A DNA stretch of 64,000 nt, from NCBI GenBank assembly GCA_002243285.1, contig CP022585.1:2778641-2842640 (forward strand), in the 5' to 3' direction. This DNA is from Candidatus Fluviicola riflensis (GTDB lineage Bacteria > Bacteroidota > Bacteroidia > Flavobacteriales_D > Crocinitomicaceae). Of the stretch, positions 41,980 through 51,282 are shown piece by piece (position 1 is the stretch's first letter; every line of letters begins with the position of its first letter). A model generated the notes under the pieces. It made no database searches, was not told the origin of the DNA, and saw nothing but the letters and a program-made list of their open reading frames with translations. The position numbers were made by a program, and so were the translations under genes.

Positions 41980-44403
41980 TTATTTCTTCGCTTTCTCCAG
42001 CGCCAGATCCAACACTTCCCGCATTGATTTGACATAATGGAATGTCAATCCTTTTACATAATCGGCTGTGATTTCTTCTATATCTCTGCGATTGCGTTCG
42101 CACAAAATGATTTCCTTGATATTGGCACGTTTGGCAGCTAGAATTTTCTCTTTGATCCCGCCAACCGGTAATACTTCTCCACGAAGTGTGATTTCACCAG
42201 TCATCGCCAGGTTTTTCTTCACTTTTCGTTTGCTGAACGAAGATGCCAACGACGTTAACATCGTAATTCCGGCACTTGGACCGTCTTTTGGCGTTGCTCC
42301 TTCCGGAACGTGAATGTGTACATTTGTTTCGTCGAACAATTCTTCTGTCAGCCCCAGCATGTCAGAATGAGATTTCAGGAATTCCAGCGCAATTATTGCC
42401 GATTCTTTCATCACATCTCCAAGATTTCCTGTGAGTGTCAGCTTGCCTTTTCCTTTGGTCAATGACGATTCAATAAACAAAATATCACCGCCAACGCTTG
42501 TCCAGGCTAAACCTGTCACAACGCCGGGAACATCGTTGTTATCGTATCTCGTTTTTTCGCGGCCCGGACCCAAAATACTCTGCAGTTGGTCCAATTCCAC
42601 TTTTACTTCGTATTCTTCTTCGATAGCCACTTGTTTCGCACGATGACGCGATAGTTTCGCCAGTTGTTTGTCCAACCCACGAACACCCGATTCATTGGTG
42701 TATTGCTCCACGATTCGTTCCAACGTTTTCTTATCTACCGTGAGGTGTTTTTTCGTAATTCCGTGCGCTTCCAGTTGTTTCGGCAGCAAGTGATTCTTCC
42801 CGATTTCGATCTTTTCTTCTACCGTATAACCGTTCACTTCGATGATTTCCATACGATCAAGCAGCGGACTTTGAATGGTCGATAAACTATTCGCCGTAGC
42901 AATAAACATCACTTTTGAAAGGTCGAATTCAGTTTCAACATAATTATCGTAAAACGCATTGTTTTGTTCCGGATCCAAGACCTCGAGCAAAGCCGAAGAA
43001 GGATCACCATGATTGCTTCTGCCCAATTTATCCACTTCATCCAGTACGAATACCGGATTGGCTGAACCCGCTTTTTTAATGTGCTGGATTACACGGCCCG
43101 GCATTGCTCCGATGTACGTTTTCCGATGGCCACGAATCTCGGCTTCGTCGTGTACGCCACCAAGCGACATACGCACGTAGTTTCTGCCCAAGGCTTCTGC
43201 AATCGATTTTCCCAATGAGGTTTTACCAACTCCCGGAGGACCGTAAAAACACAAAATCGGTGATTTCATGTCGCCTTTGAGTTTCAAAACAGCGAGGTAT
43301 TCCAAAATTCGTTCTTTCACTTTTTCCAGTCCGAAATGGTCGCGTTCCAAAATTTTGGCTGCACGTTTCAGGTCGAGATTATCGGTGGAGAATTCGTTCC
43401 ATGGCAAATCGAGCAAGGTGTCGAGGTAATTTAATTGAACCGTATACTCTGCTCCCTGCGGATTCATGCGTTGCAATTTGTCCAGTTCCTTTTTGAACAA
43501 TTTGGCCATTTTCTTATCCCACTTTTTCTTCGAGGCACGCGTTTCCATATCGCGGACATCCTGTTCCTGTGGATTATCACCCAATTCGTCCTGGATCGTA
43601 CGAATCTGCTGATTCAAAAAGTATTCACGCTGCTGGCGATCCATATCCTGGCGCACTTTTGACTGAATCTCGTTGCGCATTTCGAGCAACTGTGATTCCA
43701 GCGTCAGGTGTTCCATCACCATTTTGGCGCGTTTGCGGAAATTCAATTCTTCCAGCATACCTTGTTTTTTGTTCACATCGGCATTCATGTTGGAGGAAAT
43801 GAAATTCACCATAAAAGTCGGACTTTCGATATTCCCAATGGCAAACGAAGCTTCTGAAGGAATGTTCGGACTGTCGCGGATGATCTGTAACGCCAGGTCT
43901 TTAATCGAACGGAATACCAAATCCATTTCCGCGTCTTTTTTTGCCGGCATTTCTTCGACCAAAAAGCGAACTTTCGCACGCATATACGGTTCTGTCTGGT
44001 ACGGTTCAACGATCTCAAAACGACGTTTTCCCTGTATGATTACAGTCGAACTTCCGTCGGGCATTTTCAGCATTCGGATGATTTGGGCAACCGTTCCGAC
44101 TTTGTGTAAATCGACAAATTCCGGCGCTTCTTCTTCCTGATCAAGTTGTGAAACCACACCGATAATGCGATTTCCTTTGTGTGCTTCCTGGATCAACCGG
44201 ATGGATTTATCGCGACCAACAGTAATAGGAATCATTACTCCGGGAAACAGCACATTGTTGCGCAAAGGCAAAATTGGCAGGTCTTCCGGAAATATTTCTT
44301 TGTTCATGTTTTCCTCTTCGTCGGGTGACATGAGGGGTAAAAAATCGGCGTGTTCGTCGATATCTGCTGACAAAATAAGGCTATGTTCGAATGAATCTTT
44401 CAT
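41980..44403 (-). CDS. lon: ATP-dependent Lon protease
   Basis: 807 residues. N-terminal substrate domain to about 300, AAA+ with GPPGVGKTSLGKSIA, Walker B VFVLDEVDKL, and the C-terminal serine-lysine protease domain with DGPSAG (Ser about 710) and GGIKEK (Lys about 751). It degrades misfolded and regulatory proteins in the cytoplasm. Full length, no truncation. It converges on the GNAT gene and is bounded by a terminator; the upstream 400 bases hold the nested repeat copy B. Confidence 0.97.
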   Translation of the reverse strand: MKDSFEHSLILSADIDEHADFLPLMSPDEEENMNKEIFPEDLPILPLRNNVLFPGVMIPITVGRDKSIRLIQEAHKGNRIIGVVSQLDQEEEAPEFVDLHKVGTVAQIIRMLKMPDGSSTVIIQGKRRFEIVEPYQTEPYMRAKVRFLVEEMPAKKDAEMDLVFRSIKDLALQIIRDSPNIPSEASFAIGNIESPTFMVNFISSNMNADVNKKQGMLEELNFRKRAKMVMEHLTLESQLLEMRNEIQSKVRQDMDRQQREYFLNQQIRTIQDELGDNPQEQDVRDMETRASKKKWDKKMAKLFKKELDKLQRMNPQGAEYTVQLNYLDTLLDLPWNEFSTDNLDLKRAAKILERDHFGLEKVKERILEYLAVLKLKGDMKSPILCFYGPPGVGKTSLGKSIAEALGRNYVRMSLGGVHDEAEIRGHRKTYIGAMPGRVIQHIKKAGSANPVFVLDEVDKLGRSNHGDPSSALLEVLDPEQNNAFYDNYVETEFDLSKVMFIATANSLSTIQSPLLDRMEIIEVNGYTVEEKIEIGKNHLLPKQLEAHGITKKHLTVDKKTLERIVEQYTNESGVRGLDKQLAKLSRHRAKQVAIEEEYEVKVELDQLQSILGPGREKTRYDNNDVPGVVTGLAWTSVGGDILFIESSLTKGKGKLTLTGNLGDVMKESAIIALEFLKSHSDMLGLTEELFDETNVHIHVPEGATPKDGPSAGITMLTSLASSFSKRKVKKNLAMTGEITLRGEVLPVGGIKEKILAAKRANIKEIILCERNRRDIEEITADYVKGLTFHYVKSMREVLDLALEKAKK

Positions 44404-44614
44404 GTATTTTTCGTTATGTTTTGTCGCGCCAAAATGGCAGATTGTTTACCGCTTTCAAAATCAGAAAACGCTGTAATCACCATTTTATCGTAGCGGACAT
44501 TGATTGTTCAAGAGCCGTGCCAATGGAAGAAAACGGAAATTTTGTCGGGTTTTGTGTCAGTTCCAACTAATTTGCGCTTACCCCACAAACTGCATCCGCT
44601 TCGCGAATGTTTCG

Positions 44615-44737
44615 TTTCCCACGAATGCACTAATTTTTGCTCGGCTAACGCACTCGCTCTGTGTGTGACAATTAATTATGACATTTCTATAAAAGCGTGT
44701 CCGTTAGACACGCCATAATTAGTGCATTCGTGGGAAA
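44615..44737. repeat. Nested inverted-repeat element, copy B
   Basis: Perfect 21-base outer arms: 44615-44635 (begins TTTCCCACGAATGCACTAAT) and 44717-44737. Inside, TGCTCGGCTAACGCACTCGC at 44638-44657 and hairpin GCGTGTC-CGTTA-GACACGC at 44695-44713, both shared with copy A at 3208-3298. Confidence 0.92.
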
Positions 44738-44793
44738 GAAAACATTTCATCGACTAGTCGATGAAAATATTATTCGTGGATGGTGAAAACGAA

Positions 44794-44801
44794 TAACTTT
44801 G
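44794..44801 (+). promoter_or_regulatory. Putative -7 box (TAACTTTG)
   Basis: TAnnTTTG with a TTCG 17 bases upstream. It overlaps the first codons of the longer reading frame (44799) and so supports the ATG at 44829. Confidence 0.5.
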
Positions 44802-44828
44802 CGAGGGAACAAGGAAACTCATTTCAGC

Positions 44829-45302
44829 ATGAACAACAACGACATCATTCGCCGCATCCGTTATACGTTTGATCTGAACGACGACACCATGATCGCACTT
44901 TTTACATCAGCCGGATTGGAAGTAACACGGGCCGAAATCAGTGATTGGCTGAAGAAAGATGATGATCCGTTGCAGAAAAAACTGAATGATAACAAACTGG
45001 CTTATTTTCTCAATGGTTTTATCATCAAAAAACGTGGAAAACAAGACGGTCCGCTGCCGATTGCCGAGAAACAACTCAACAACAATATCATTTTCCGTAA
45101 ACTAAAAATTGCATTGGCGTTGCAGGATGATGATATCCTGGAAATCCTTCAAAGTGTCGATTTCCGGTTCGGGAAACATGAATTGAGCGCACTGTTCCGC
45201 AAGCCGGATCACGATAAATTCAGGCCTTGTAAGGACCAGGTACTGCGCAATTTCATCTACGGTTTGCAGGAAAAATACCGCCCGAACGGCGAGCGTGATT
45301 GA
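44829..45302 (+). CDS. DUF1456 (YehS-like) family protein
   Basis: 157 residues from ATG 44829. Two copies of the DUF1456 helical unit: NNDIIRRIRYTFDLNDDTMIALF and NIIFRKLKIALALQDDDILEILQ. Cytoplasmic, function unknown; E. coli YehS has the same length. Alone or with the VOC gene that follows after 34 bases. Confidence 0.9.
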   Translation: MNNNDIIRRIRYTFDLNDDTMIALFTSAGLEVTRAEISDWLKKDDDPLQKKLNDNKLAYFLNGFIIKKRGKQDGPLPIAEKQLNNNIIFRKLKIALALQDDDILEILQSVDFRFGKHELSALFRKPDHDKFRPCKDQVLRNFIYGLQEKYRPNGERD

Positions 45303-45336
45303 TCAAATTTTGTAGCTTTAGCTAAAATCAGTTTCT

Positions 45337-45729
45337 ATGAATCAGTTTCGGTATACCATTTTATATGTGAAAGACGTTACGACAACGATTTCCTTTTACG
45401 AAAAGGCTTTCGGGTTTGACCGCACGTTTATTTCGCCTGATAATCAATATGGCGAGTTGAATACAGGTTCCACAACCTTGTCTTTTGCCAACCTGGAATT
45501 AGCGCATTCAAACTTACGTAACGGTTTCACGGAAAGCAATTTGGACAAAAAACCATTTGGAATGGAAATTGGGATTACTACTAAAAATGTTGATGCGACC
45601 TTAAAACAAGCAATTGCTGCCGGAGCAACATTACTGGAAGATCCAAAAACAAAACCATGGGGACAAGTTGTGGCTTATGCGCGTGATCCGGATGGTTTCC
45701 TGATTGAGATTTGTACGCCGATGGGGTGA
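45337..45729 (+). CDS. VOC (glyoxalase/bleomycin resistance) family protein
   Basis: 130 residues, two beta-alpha-beta-beta-beta halves: YTILYVKDVTTTISFYEKAFGF and FGMEIGITTKNVDATLKQAIAAG, then RDPDGFLIEICTP, where the final Glu is the usual metal ligand. Substrate cannot be told. The start lies 34 bases after DUF1456. Confidence 0.9.
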   Translation: MNQFRYTILYVKDVTTTISFYEKAFGFDRTFISPDNQYGELNTGSTTLSFANLELAHSNLRNGFTESNLDKKPFGMEIGITTKNVDATLKQAIAAGATLLEDPKTKPWGQVVAYARDPDGFLIEICTPMG

Positions 45730-45802
45730 TTTTTGGCCCGGATTACAAGCAATTTTCCAACCATTCGATTAAAAAAGTATCTGCCTTTCCAAATACATAC
45801 CT

Positions 45803-47377
45803 ATGAAAGCACTTGTACTCCTGGTTATTACGGCATTAATTTCAACGGCTACTTTTAGTCAGGATTCGTTGTATTCCAAAGTCTTTTATGATCTTCAATC
45901 ACTTGAAGGCGAAGCTAGTTGCCTGAGCTATCATGATGGAATTTTACTGATCAGCAAAGATTATGAAGGAACAAATATAATGCTGCTTGATTCGCTTGGC
46001 GGGGAAATCTGGTCAAAGAATCTTACATATGTGAACGGTTTACCCGATTTTCATTTTAATCAGGCCATTCAAACGCTCGATTCCTGTTTTCTTTTGGTCG
46101 GACATGCTTATAACCATAACGACAGCAGGTACGAAGGTTATCTCGCAAAGCTGAATCAATCGGGCGATACGGTTTGGACGCGCACTTTCACCACCAACGG
46201 ATTAGCCGCTATGCAATATGACGCAGCCGATATTTATTCCATTGTGCAGCAATCCGATTCTTCTTTTGTATTTGCAGGAACAGCAGGTACTCCCGGCGAG
46301 GATTTGGATCAGCGAATGATCATTGGAAAAGTTGATTTTAACGGTGAATTGGTTTGGTCAAACGTTTATGAATCATCCGTTTACAGTGTGAAACCAAGAA
46401 AAATTGTGTCTGGTACAGATGACACTTATTTTATCACCGGGCAATTGTACGATGAAGTGGCCTCTGATTTTCATAATGGTTTTTTAACCGAAATGACCGA
46501 GTCGGGAGATCTGATTTGGGCAAAAACAATCCTCAATTTAAAAGTGCATGATTTTGTTCTCCAAGACAGCGCCCTATTTTTTACTGCCGAATCAGATCAA
46601 TTGCAAGAAACGTTTCTGTTTAAAACCGATTTATCCGGAAATGCCATTTGGAACAATGTCTATGATTGGTTTTCCGGAAGTCCTGACGAGAAGAGCCTGC
46701 ACTTAACCGCATTGTCTGATCACCATTTGCTGATGTACAATCACAATCAGTATGGATCAGCAGCTATGTTTAAAGTGGATACAGCAGGAAATTTCGTAGA
46801 GAGTAACGATTTATTCATTGGAACCAAGAACATTTTCGAAAGAGCGAATAAAGGTATTTACATTGTCGGAATTGGCCCGTTGATTGGTGTAAGAGCTGAC
46901 ATTTATCAACCCCAGGTTGGTGTTATTAAAACGGATTCGTTGTTCCAGCAATCGATTTGTATTAATCCGGGATCTCCGTTGGACGGCTTGCTGATGCCGA
47001 TGATGATCGATACATTGAATAGCTTATTGATTACTGACACACTGATTCCAAGATCGATTGAAATCTCCATCAACTCATACACGACTTACAATTTTGATGG
47101 TTGTGTTTCTTATTTGGGCGGTTTAGATGAAGCAAACACCTTAATTTTTTCCGTTTATCCGAACTCGTCTAATGGAATTTTCAATATGGAACAGGAAGCT
47201 CCTGAAGCATTGGAAATAAGCATTTTTGATTCGAACGGAAAAGTGATCACTCAGCAAAAGATGAATAATTATTCTTCTACCATCGATTTATCACAGCAGG
47301 CAGATGGCATTTACTTTTACAAAGCTGTTAGTTCTGATAATCGTATGAAAACAGGGAAACTTATTGTTGTAAAATGA
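45803..47377 (+). CDS. Secreted beta-propeller-like protein with T9SS type A sorting domain
   Basis: 524 residues. Signal peptide to S19/Q20. Residues about 25-380 contain WS/WT-containing repeats (GEIWSKNLTYV, GDTVWTRTFTTN, GELVWSNVYES, GDLIWAKTILN, GNAIWNNVYDW), the pattern of an all-beta propeller of the T9SS-secreted type. The final 75 residues (VYPNSSNGIFNMEQE to GKLIVVK) are a type A sorting domain. Its stop overlaps the start of a broken antitoxin gene (ATGA at 47374-47377). Confidence 0.85.
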   Translation: MKALVLLVITALISTATFSQDSLYSKVFYDLQSLEGEASCLSYHDGILLISKDYEGTNIMLLDSLGGEIWSKNLTYVNGLPDFHFNQAIQTLDSCFLLVGHAYNHNDSRYEGYLAKLNQSGDTVWTRTFTTNGLAAMQYDAADIYSIVQQSDSSFVFAGTAGTPGEDLDQRMIIGKVDFNGELVWSNVYESSVYSVKPRKIVSGTDDTYFITGQLYDEVASDFHNGFLTEMTESGDLIWAKTILNLKVHDFVLQDSALFFTAESDQLQETFLFKTDLSGNAIWNNVYDWFSGSPDEKSLHLTALSDHHLLMYNHNQYGSAAMFKVDTAGNFVESNDLFIGTKNIFERANKGIYIVGIGPLIGVRADIYQPQVGVIKTDSLFQQSICINPGSPLDGLLMPMMIDTLNSLLITDTLIPRSIEISINSYTTYNFDGCVSYLGGLDEANTLIFSVYPNSSNGIFNMEQEAPEALEISIFDSNGKVITQQKMNNYSSTIDLSQQADGIYFYKAVSSDNRMKTGKLIVVK

Positions 47378-47599
47378 AGATCGTTAATTATACTGATTTA
47401 AAGTTAAACCTGAAAAAAATGGTTTGACCTGGTCGTGAATAATAAAGAAAGATTGTTTATCAAACGAAAAGACAATAAAGATTTGGTGTTGATCTCGCTG
47501 GATGAATACAACTCACTGGACGAAACAGTTTATCTGCTATCTGGTAAAAATGGTGATGTGTTGATGCAATCTTTGAAAGAGGCAAAAATCGTGTCATAA
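47374..47599 (+). pseudogene. Frameshifted YefM-type antitoxin
   Basis: ATG at 47374 opens MKIVNYTDLKLNLKKMV and stops at TGA. Reading one base less in the seven-A tract gives LKKWFDLVVNNKERLFIKRK, then NKDLVLISLDEYNSLDETVYLL, SGKNGDVLMQSLKEAKIVS and TAA at 47597, the full Phd/YefM antitoxin. A single extra A in AAAAAAA breaks the frame. No toxin (YoeB) gene follows. It could be a decayed remnant, a slippage-dependent gene or a sequencing error. Confidence 0.8.
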
Positions 47600-47639
47600 A
47601 TGCGACTAGAAACGGACAGTGGAGTAGTTACTAATAAAG

Positions 47640-48773
47640 CTACTTCGCCAATTCCTCAAAAATTGCCAGATCGCCTTCGGTTAATTGTAAGCCTCTGCGT
47701 CCCATCATTTGATTGGCAGCTTCGATTGCTTTATCGAGTTTAAACGAAACCAGTTCATCAGCGCCTCCCCACGAAAACGAAGGAAGAAATTTTGCTGGGA
47801 ATCCACCGCCATAGATATTGCACGAAACTCCGACAACCGTTGCGGTACTGAACATCGTATTGATGCCACATTTGCTGTGATCGCCCATGGTGATTCCCAT
47901 GAATTGCTGTCCGGTTTCTGCTTCGGTTTGCGTTTCATACGAATACGAACGAACAGTACTGTAATTGTTTTTGAGGTTGGACGTATTGGAATCGGCACCA
48001 AAATTACACCATTCACCTACCAGTGAATTTCCTAAGAAACCATCGTGTCCTTTGTTCGAATAAGCCTGAAAAACCGAGTTGGTCACTTCACCGCCTACTT
48101 TGCAGTAAGGGCCAATCGTTGTAGCTCCGTAGATCTTCGCTCCCATTTTCAAAACGGCATGTTCACCCAGTGAAAACGGCCCGCGCACCAAACAGCCTTC
48201 CATGATTTCGGCGTCAGCGCCAATGTAAATCGGTCCTGATGTCGTATTGAGAACACTTGCTTCCACTTGCGCCCCTTCTTCCAGAAATACCAGCGCTTCG
48301 TTACCAATCACGGTGTTTGTTTCTGAAAGCGGTTGTGATTGCCGACCGCCGGTAAGCAGGAAAAAATCGGCCACCAAAACTTCATCATTCAGCACATACA
48401 AATCCCAGCGCTGATTGATGACGATTGGATCCTGTCCGGTAAACTGAACTTTCTCCGAAGCTTTTCCTCTGCGGGCAAGCCAGTTTTCGCCCATCATCAA
48501 TTGCTGATCTTCACCTAAACAAACAATTGCCGCAGCCAATTCCTCATTGGGAATAACAGTCGCGTTGATCTCAACCGTATCCGGAGCGTCGACCCGCGGG
48601 AATTTCTTCGCCAAATAGGATTCAGTATGAAACGAAATCGTAGCTTCCGGAATCCATTTTGCCCAACGTTCGGCATTGGTTAAAATTCCCATGCGCAAAT
48701 CACCCACCGGGCGTGTAAGCGTAAGTGGTGCAAAGCGTAAGTGTAGACCGTTATCGTGCAAGATGATGTTCAT
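47640..48773 (-). CDS. GlmU-family sugar nucleotidyltransferase-like protein
   Basis: 377 residues. N-terminal nucleotidyltransferase-like part (MNIILHDNGLHLRFAPLTLTRPVGDLR; the LTLTRPVGDLR stretch is typical of TIGR03991-type proteins) and a C-terminal left-handed beta-helix (from about 175: IYIGADAEIMEGCLVRGP, HAVLKMGAKIYGATTIG). The catalytic GxGTRM signature of true GlmU is missing, so it may be a related enzyme or regulator. Convergent with the T9SS/antitoxin remnant. Confidence 0.8.
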   Translation of the reverse strand: MNIILHDNGLHLRFAPLTLTRPVGDLRMGILTNAERWAKWIPEATISFHTESYLAKKFPRVDAPDTVEINATVIPNEELAAAIVCLGEDQQLMMGENWLARRGKASEKVQFTGQDPIVINQRWDLYVLNDEVLVADFFLLTGGRQSQPLSETNTVIGNEALVFLEEGAQVEASVLNTTSGPIYIGADAEIMEGCLVRGPFSLGEHAVLKMGAKIYGATTIGPYCKVGGEVTNSVFQAYSNKGHDGFLGNSLVGEWCNFGADSNTSNLKNNYSTVRSYSYETQTEAETGQQFMGITMGDHSKCGINTMFSTATVVGVSCNIYGGGFPAKFLPSFSWGGADELVSFKLDKAIEAANQMMGRRGLQLTEGDLAIFEELAK

Positions 48774-48818
48774 GTTGTAAAATTAGGGAATTCATGTAAA
48801 GTAAATCAATATCCTTTT

Positions 48819-50360
48819 TTACGCGTGATCCAAAATTGTTGTTGAAGGTGCAGGTACAGCTGGTTTTGAGATGGCATACAAGCCCAGGAAAGTCAATAAT
48901 CCATTCAAAATCAGCATTTCGTTTCCGAAAATATAACCACCTTTCCAGGTTCCGTCTGGCATTAATTCAGCACCTGTCATTGCTTGTGAGTACTTGCTGA
49001 TGAAAAAACAAACTATCGGAATCACAACACATACAAACGGAACCAGGTATTCGGTCAGGCGACGTTTAAGGAAAATCCCGAAGGCAAACAAACCCAACAA
49101 CGGTCCGTAGGTATAACTTGCGATTTTCAGAATCAATGTGATCAGATCGGTCTTCGGATTAGCGTCCACATACCATTTTGTTCCGAGAATAATCAATAAA
49201 AACACCAGGGAAAATCCGATATGTACCAAAAGCTTCATCCGTTTTTTCTGCTTTTCCTCGCGCTTATGGAAATTCAGGAAATCGATACAAAATCCTGTTG
49301 TAAGTGCTGCTAATGCGCTGTCTGCGGAAGCATACGATGATGCTGTGATTCCCAATAGAAAAAAGACACCTGCTATCGTCCCGAAATTGTTTAACGCCAA
49401 CGTAGGAAATGTATGGTCAGAATTTGCCGGCAAAGCAACTCCCTTGGTTTGAGCGTAGACATACAAAGCTCCGCCGAGCAGCAAAAATAAAAAATTGGTG
49501 ACCACCAGTACTGTTGTAAAAGAGTACATATTTTTCTGCGCATCGCCGATGGATTTACAGGTAAGGTTTTTCTGCATCAAATCCTGGTCAAGACCTGTCA
49601 TTGCAATCGCCAGGAACATTCCACCAAAAAATTGTTTCGGAAAAAAGAGCGGTGAATTGGCATCGTCAAAGAAGAAAATGCGCGACATGGAATAACCGTT
49701 TGTGGTTTTGGAAGTCGTTATCTTATCATACAATCCTGTTAAATCAACATCCAGTGCCTGCGCAATAATTACGGTACAAATAATGACGGCACTTACCAAA
49801 AAAAGCGTTTGAAACGTGTCGGTATAAACAATGGTTTTGATACCGCCTTTGAAGGTGTAAACCCAAATCAATGCAACAGTTGTGAGGGCAGTTACCCAAT
49901 AATCAACCCCCAGATCGTCAAACAAAAATAATTGCAGCACTATCGTGGCAAGGTACAAGCGAATAGCAGAACCGAGTGTGCGGGAAAGTACAAAAAAAGC
50001 GGCACCGGTCTTATAACTCACAATCCCGAAACGCTGGTTCAGGTATTCGTAAATAGAGGTTACATTGAGCTTGTAATACAACGGCATCAGCACTTTTGCA
50101 ATCACCAGGTAACCTAAGACATAGCCCAGCACAATCTGGAAATAACTCATTCCTTCGGAAGCAACTTTTCCGGGAACGGAAATAAAAGTTACACCTGAAA
50201 GCGATGCTCCGATCATTCCGAAAGCCACCAAATACCAAGGACTCTGTCGATTCCCGGTGAAAAACGTATTCGTGTCCGCTTTTCTGGAAGTCAGGTAAGC
50301 GATGAAAATAAGGGCTGCGAAATACGCGATCAGAATAATTACTACGAGTGTTGGAGTCAT
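48819..50360 (-). CDS. Sodium:solute symporter (SSS family)
   Basis: 513 residues with about 13 membrane helices. N-terminal LVVIILIAYFAALIFIAYLTSRK, then FTGNRQSPWYLVAFGMIGASLSGVTFISVPG is the SSS start, and the TM8 region with ITASSYASADSALAALTTG. Transports a solute with Na+; the substrate (sugar, amino acid, sialic acid or other) cannot be deduced. It follows the GlmU-like gene by 46 bases and shares its direction, so co-transcription is possible. Confidence 0.9.
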   Translation of the reverse strand: MTPTLVVIILIAYFAALIFIAYLTSRKADTNTFFTGNRQSPWYLVAFGMIGASLSGVTFISVPGKVASEGMSYFQIVLGYVLGYLVIAKVLMPLYYKLNVTSIYEYLNQRFGIVSYKTGAAFFVLSRTLGSAIRLYLATIVLQLFLFDDLGVDYWVTALTTVALIWVYTFKGGIKTIVYTDTFQTLFLVSAVIICTVIIAQALDVDLTGLYDKITTSKTTNGYSMSRIFFFDDANSPLFFPKQFFGGMFLAIAMTGLDQDLMQKNLTCKSIGDAQKNMYSFTTVLVVTNFLFLLLGGALYVYAQTKGVALPANSDHTFPTLALNNFGTIAGVFFLLGITASSYASADSALAALTTGFCIDFLNFHKREEKQKKRMKLLVHIGFSLVFLLIILGTKWYVDANPKTDLITLILKIASYTYGPLLGLFAFGIFLKRRLTEYLVPFVCVVIPIVCFFISKYSQAMTGAELMPDGTWKGGYIFGNEMLILNGLLTFLGLYAISKPAVPAPSTTILDHA

Positions 50361-50732
50361 GGTAACAAATGTAGTAATTCAATGGAATATCTATTGATGG
50401 CAAACACATCACCACAAAGGCACAACGCTTTCGCCGATCGCGTGTCGCCAATAGCTTATGCTTACGCCATAGCTTCAGCATAGGCGCATAGCGATGGCAC
50501 AAGCTTTAGCGAAGGAGCAAAGTTTTTTTGAAGAATAGACTTGTTAAGATCACAAAGATGATTTATTTTGCTTCGCCTTTGTGTTATTAACACTTCGACG
50601 TTGTAATCCCATTTTTTTAGCAAAATAGTAATATTCCTTTCAGGTAAACAAGTTAGGTATATTACTTACGCGGTGGAATCCGACAAAAAACATTGTCGCT
50701 TTGTGGTGGGATTTTCTCCTATTTTTGGAGCA
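50361..50732. other. Non-coding stretch with imperfect repeats
   Basis: Between 50401 and 50520 a GC-rich run contains near-repeats such as GGCACAACGCTTTCGCC and GGCACAAGCTTTAGCGAAGG and an inverted pair around TAGCTTCAGCATA. No ORF of its own seen. The ATG at 50733 follows a TATTTTTG at 50720-50727 that is too close to it to be a sure promoter. Confidence 0.5.
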
Positions 50733-51092
50733 ATGACTATAAACGGAAAAGAACAGCGACTGGCCGAATTGGTACTCATTTTGTGGATGATTATTCAGTC
50801 GTTCTACTGGATTTCACTGTTTGAGACCACAACTATGCTTGTGCCATTACTGCTTGCTTTCGGAATGAATTTTGGGTTAGCGGTGTTGCATTTATGGTTT
50901 TATTTAACGCGTTCAACTCTTAAACGGCGATGGCTGCTCCTTACCCAAGGGGTTGTTACAATTACTTTTTCAATTGCGGTTTATTGGCTGGTGAAAGATT
51001 GTGGCTGTTATGTGATTTCCTGGCTGGATTTTCTTCCGAATGGGTTAACGCTGTTGTTGCTGGGGATTGTTGGATGGCGGTTTGTGCGGTGA
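50733..51092 (+). CDS. Small four-helix membrane protein
   Basis: 119 residues from ATG 50733; a GTG at 50673 is in frame but less likely. About four membrane helices, with DCGCYVISW (about 90-98) near the third, resembling MauE/DoxX-like small membrane proteins that carry a CxC pair. Not identified further. Stands alone, followed by the direct repeats at 51140-51238. Confidence 0.6.
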   Translation: MTINGKEQRLAELVLILWMIIQSFYWISLFETTTMLVPLLLAFGMNFGLAVLHLWFYLTRSTLKRRWLLLTQGVVTITFSIAVYWLVKDCGCYVISWLDFLPNGLTLLLLGIVGWRFVR

Positions 51093-51139
51093 TGGTTATT
51101 GGCGTTTCATTTTATTCAACATTGGCCCGGAATTGATGG

Positions 51140-51238
51140 ATCATGTTACAGATTCAGCTCAGAATGCTTTCCGAGCCTACAATGTGTTCCGTATCATGTT
51201 ACAGATCAGCTCGGAATGCGTTCCGAGCCTACTGTAAC
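51140..51238. repeat. Two 40-base direct repeats with GCTCGG hairpins
   Basis: Copies at 51140-51180 and 51193-51232 (ATCATGTTACAGAT..CAGCTC, GAATGC, TTCCGAGCCTAC) differ by a few bases and are 53 bases apart. Copy 2 folds as GTTACAG (51198-51204) / CTGTAAC (51232-51238) around GCTCGGAA-TGCG-TTCCGAGC. Same hairpin type as at 37790-37815. Confidence 0.88.
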
Positions 51239-51282
51239 TTTTTGACGGGTTGTGTGTCTTACCAACAACAAACAATTATTGC

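Larger units (their letters stand above)
44404..44828. other. Divergent intergenic region holding nested repeat copy B
   Basis: No gene seen. The centre is the element 44615-44737; near the right end a TAACTTTG -7 box serves the DUF1456 gene. Confidence 0.6.

Noticed and set aside
47598..47660. YoeB-type toxin after the antitoxin remnant
   Set aside because: The sequence after TAA 47599 runs into the 3' end of the convergent GlmU-like gene; no toxin-like ORF exists.
50401..50520. Structured RNA or MITE in the repeat-rich gap
   Set aside because: Pairs are imperfect and several alternative foldings exist; no second copy seen in this window.
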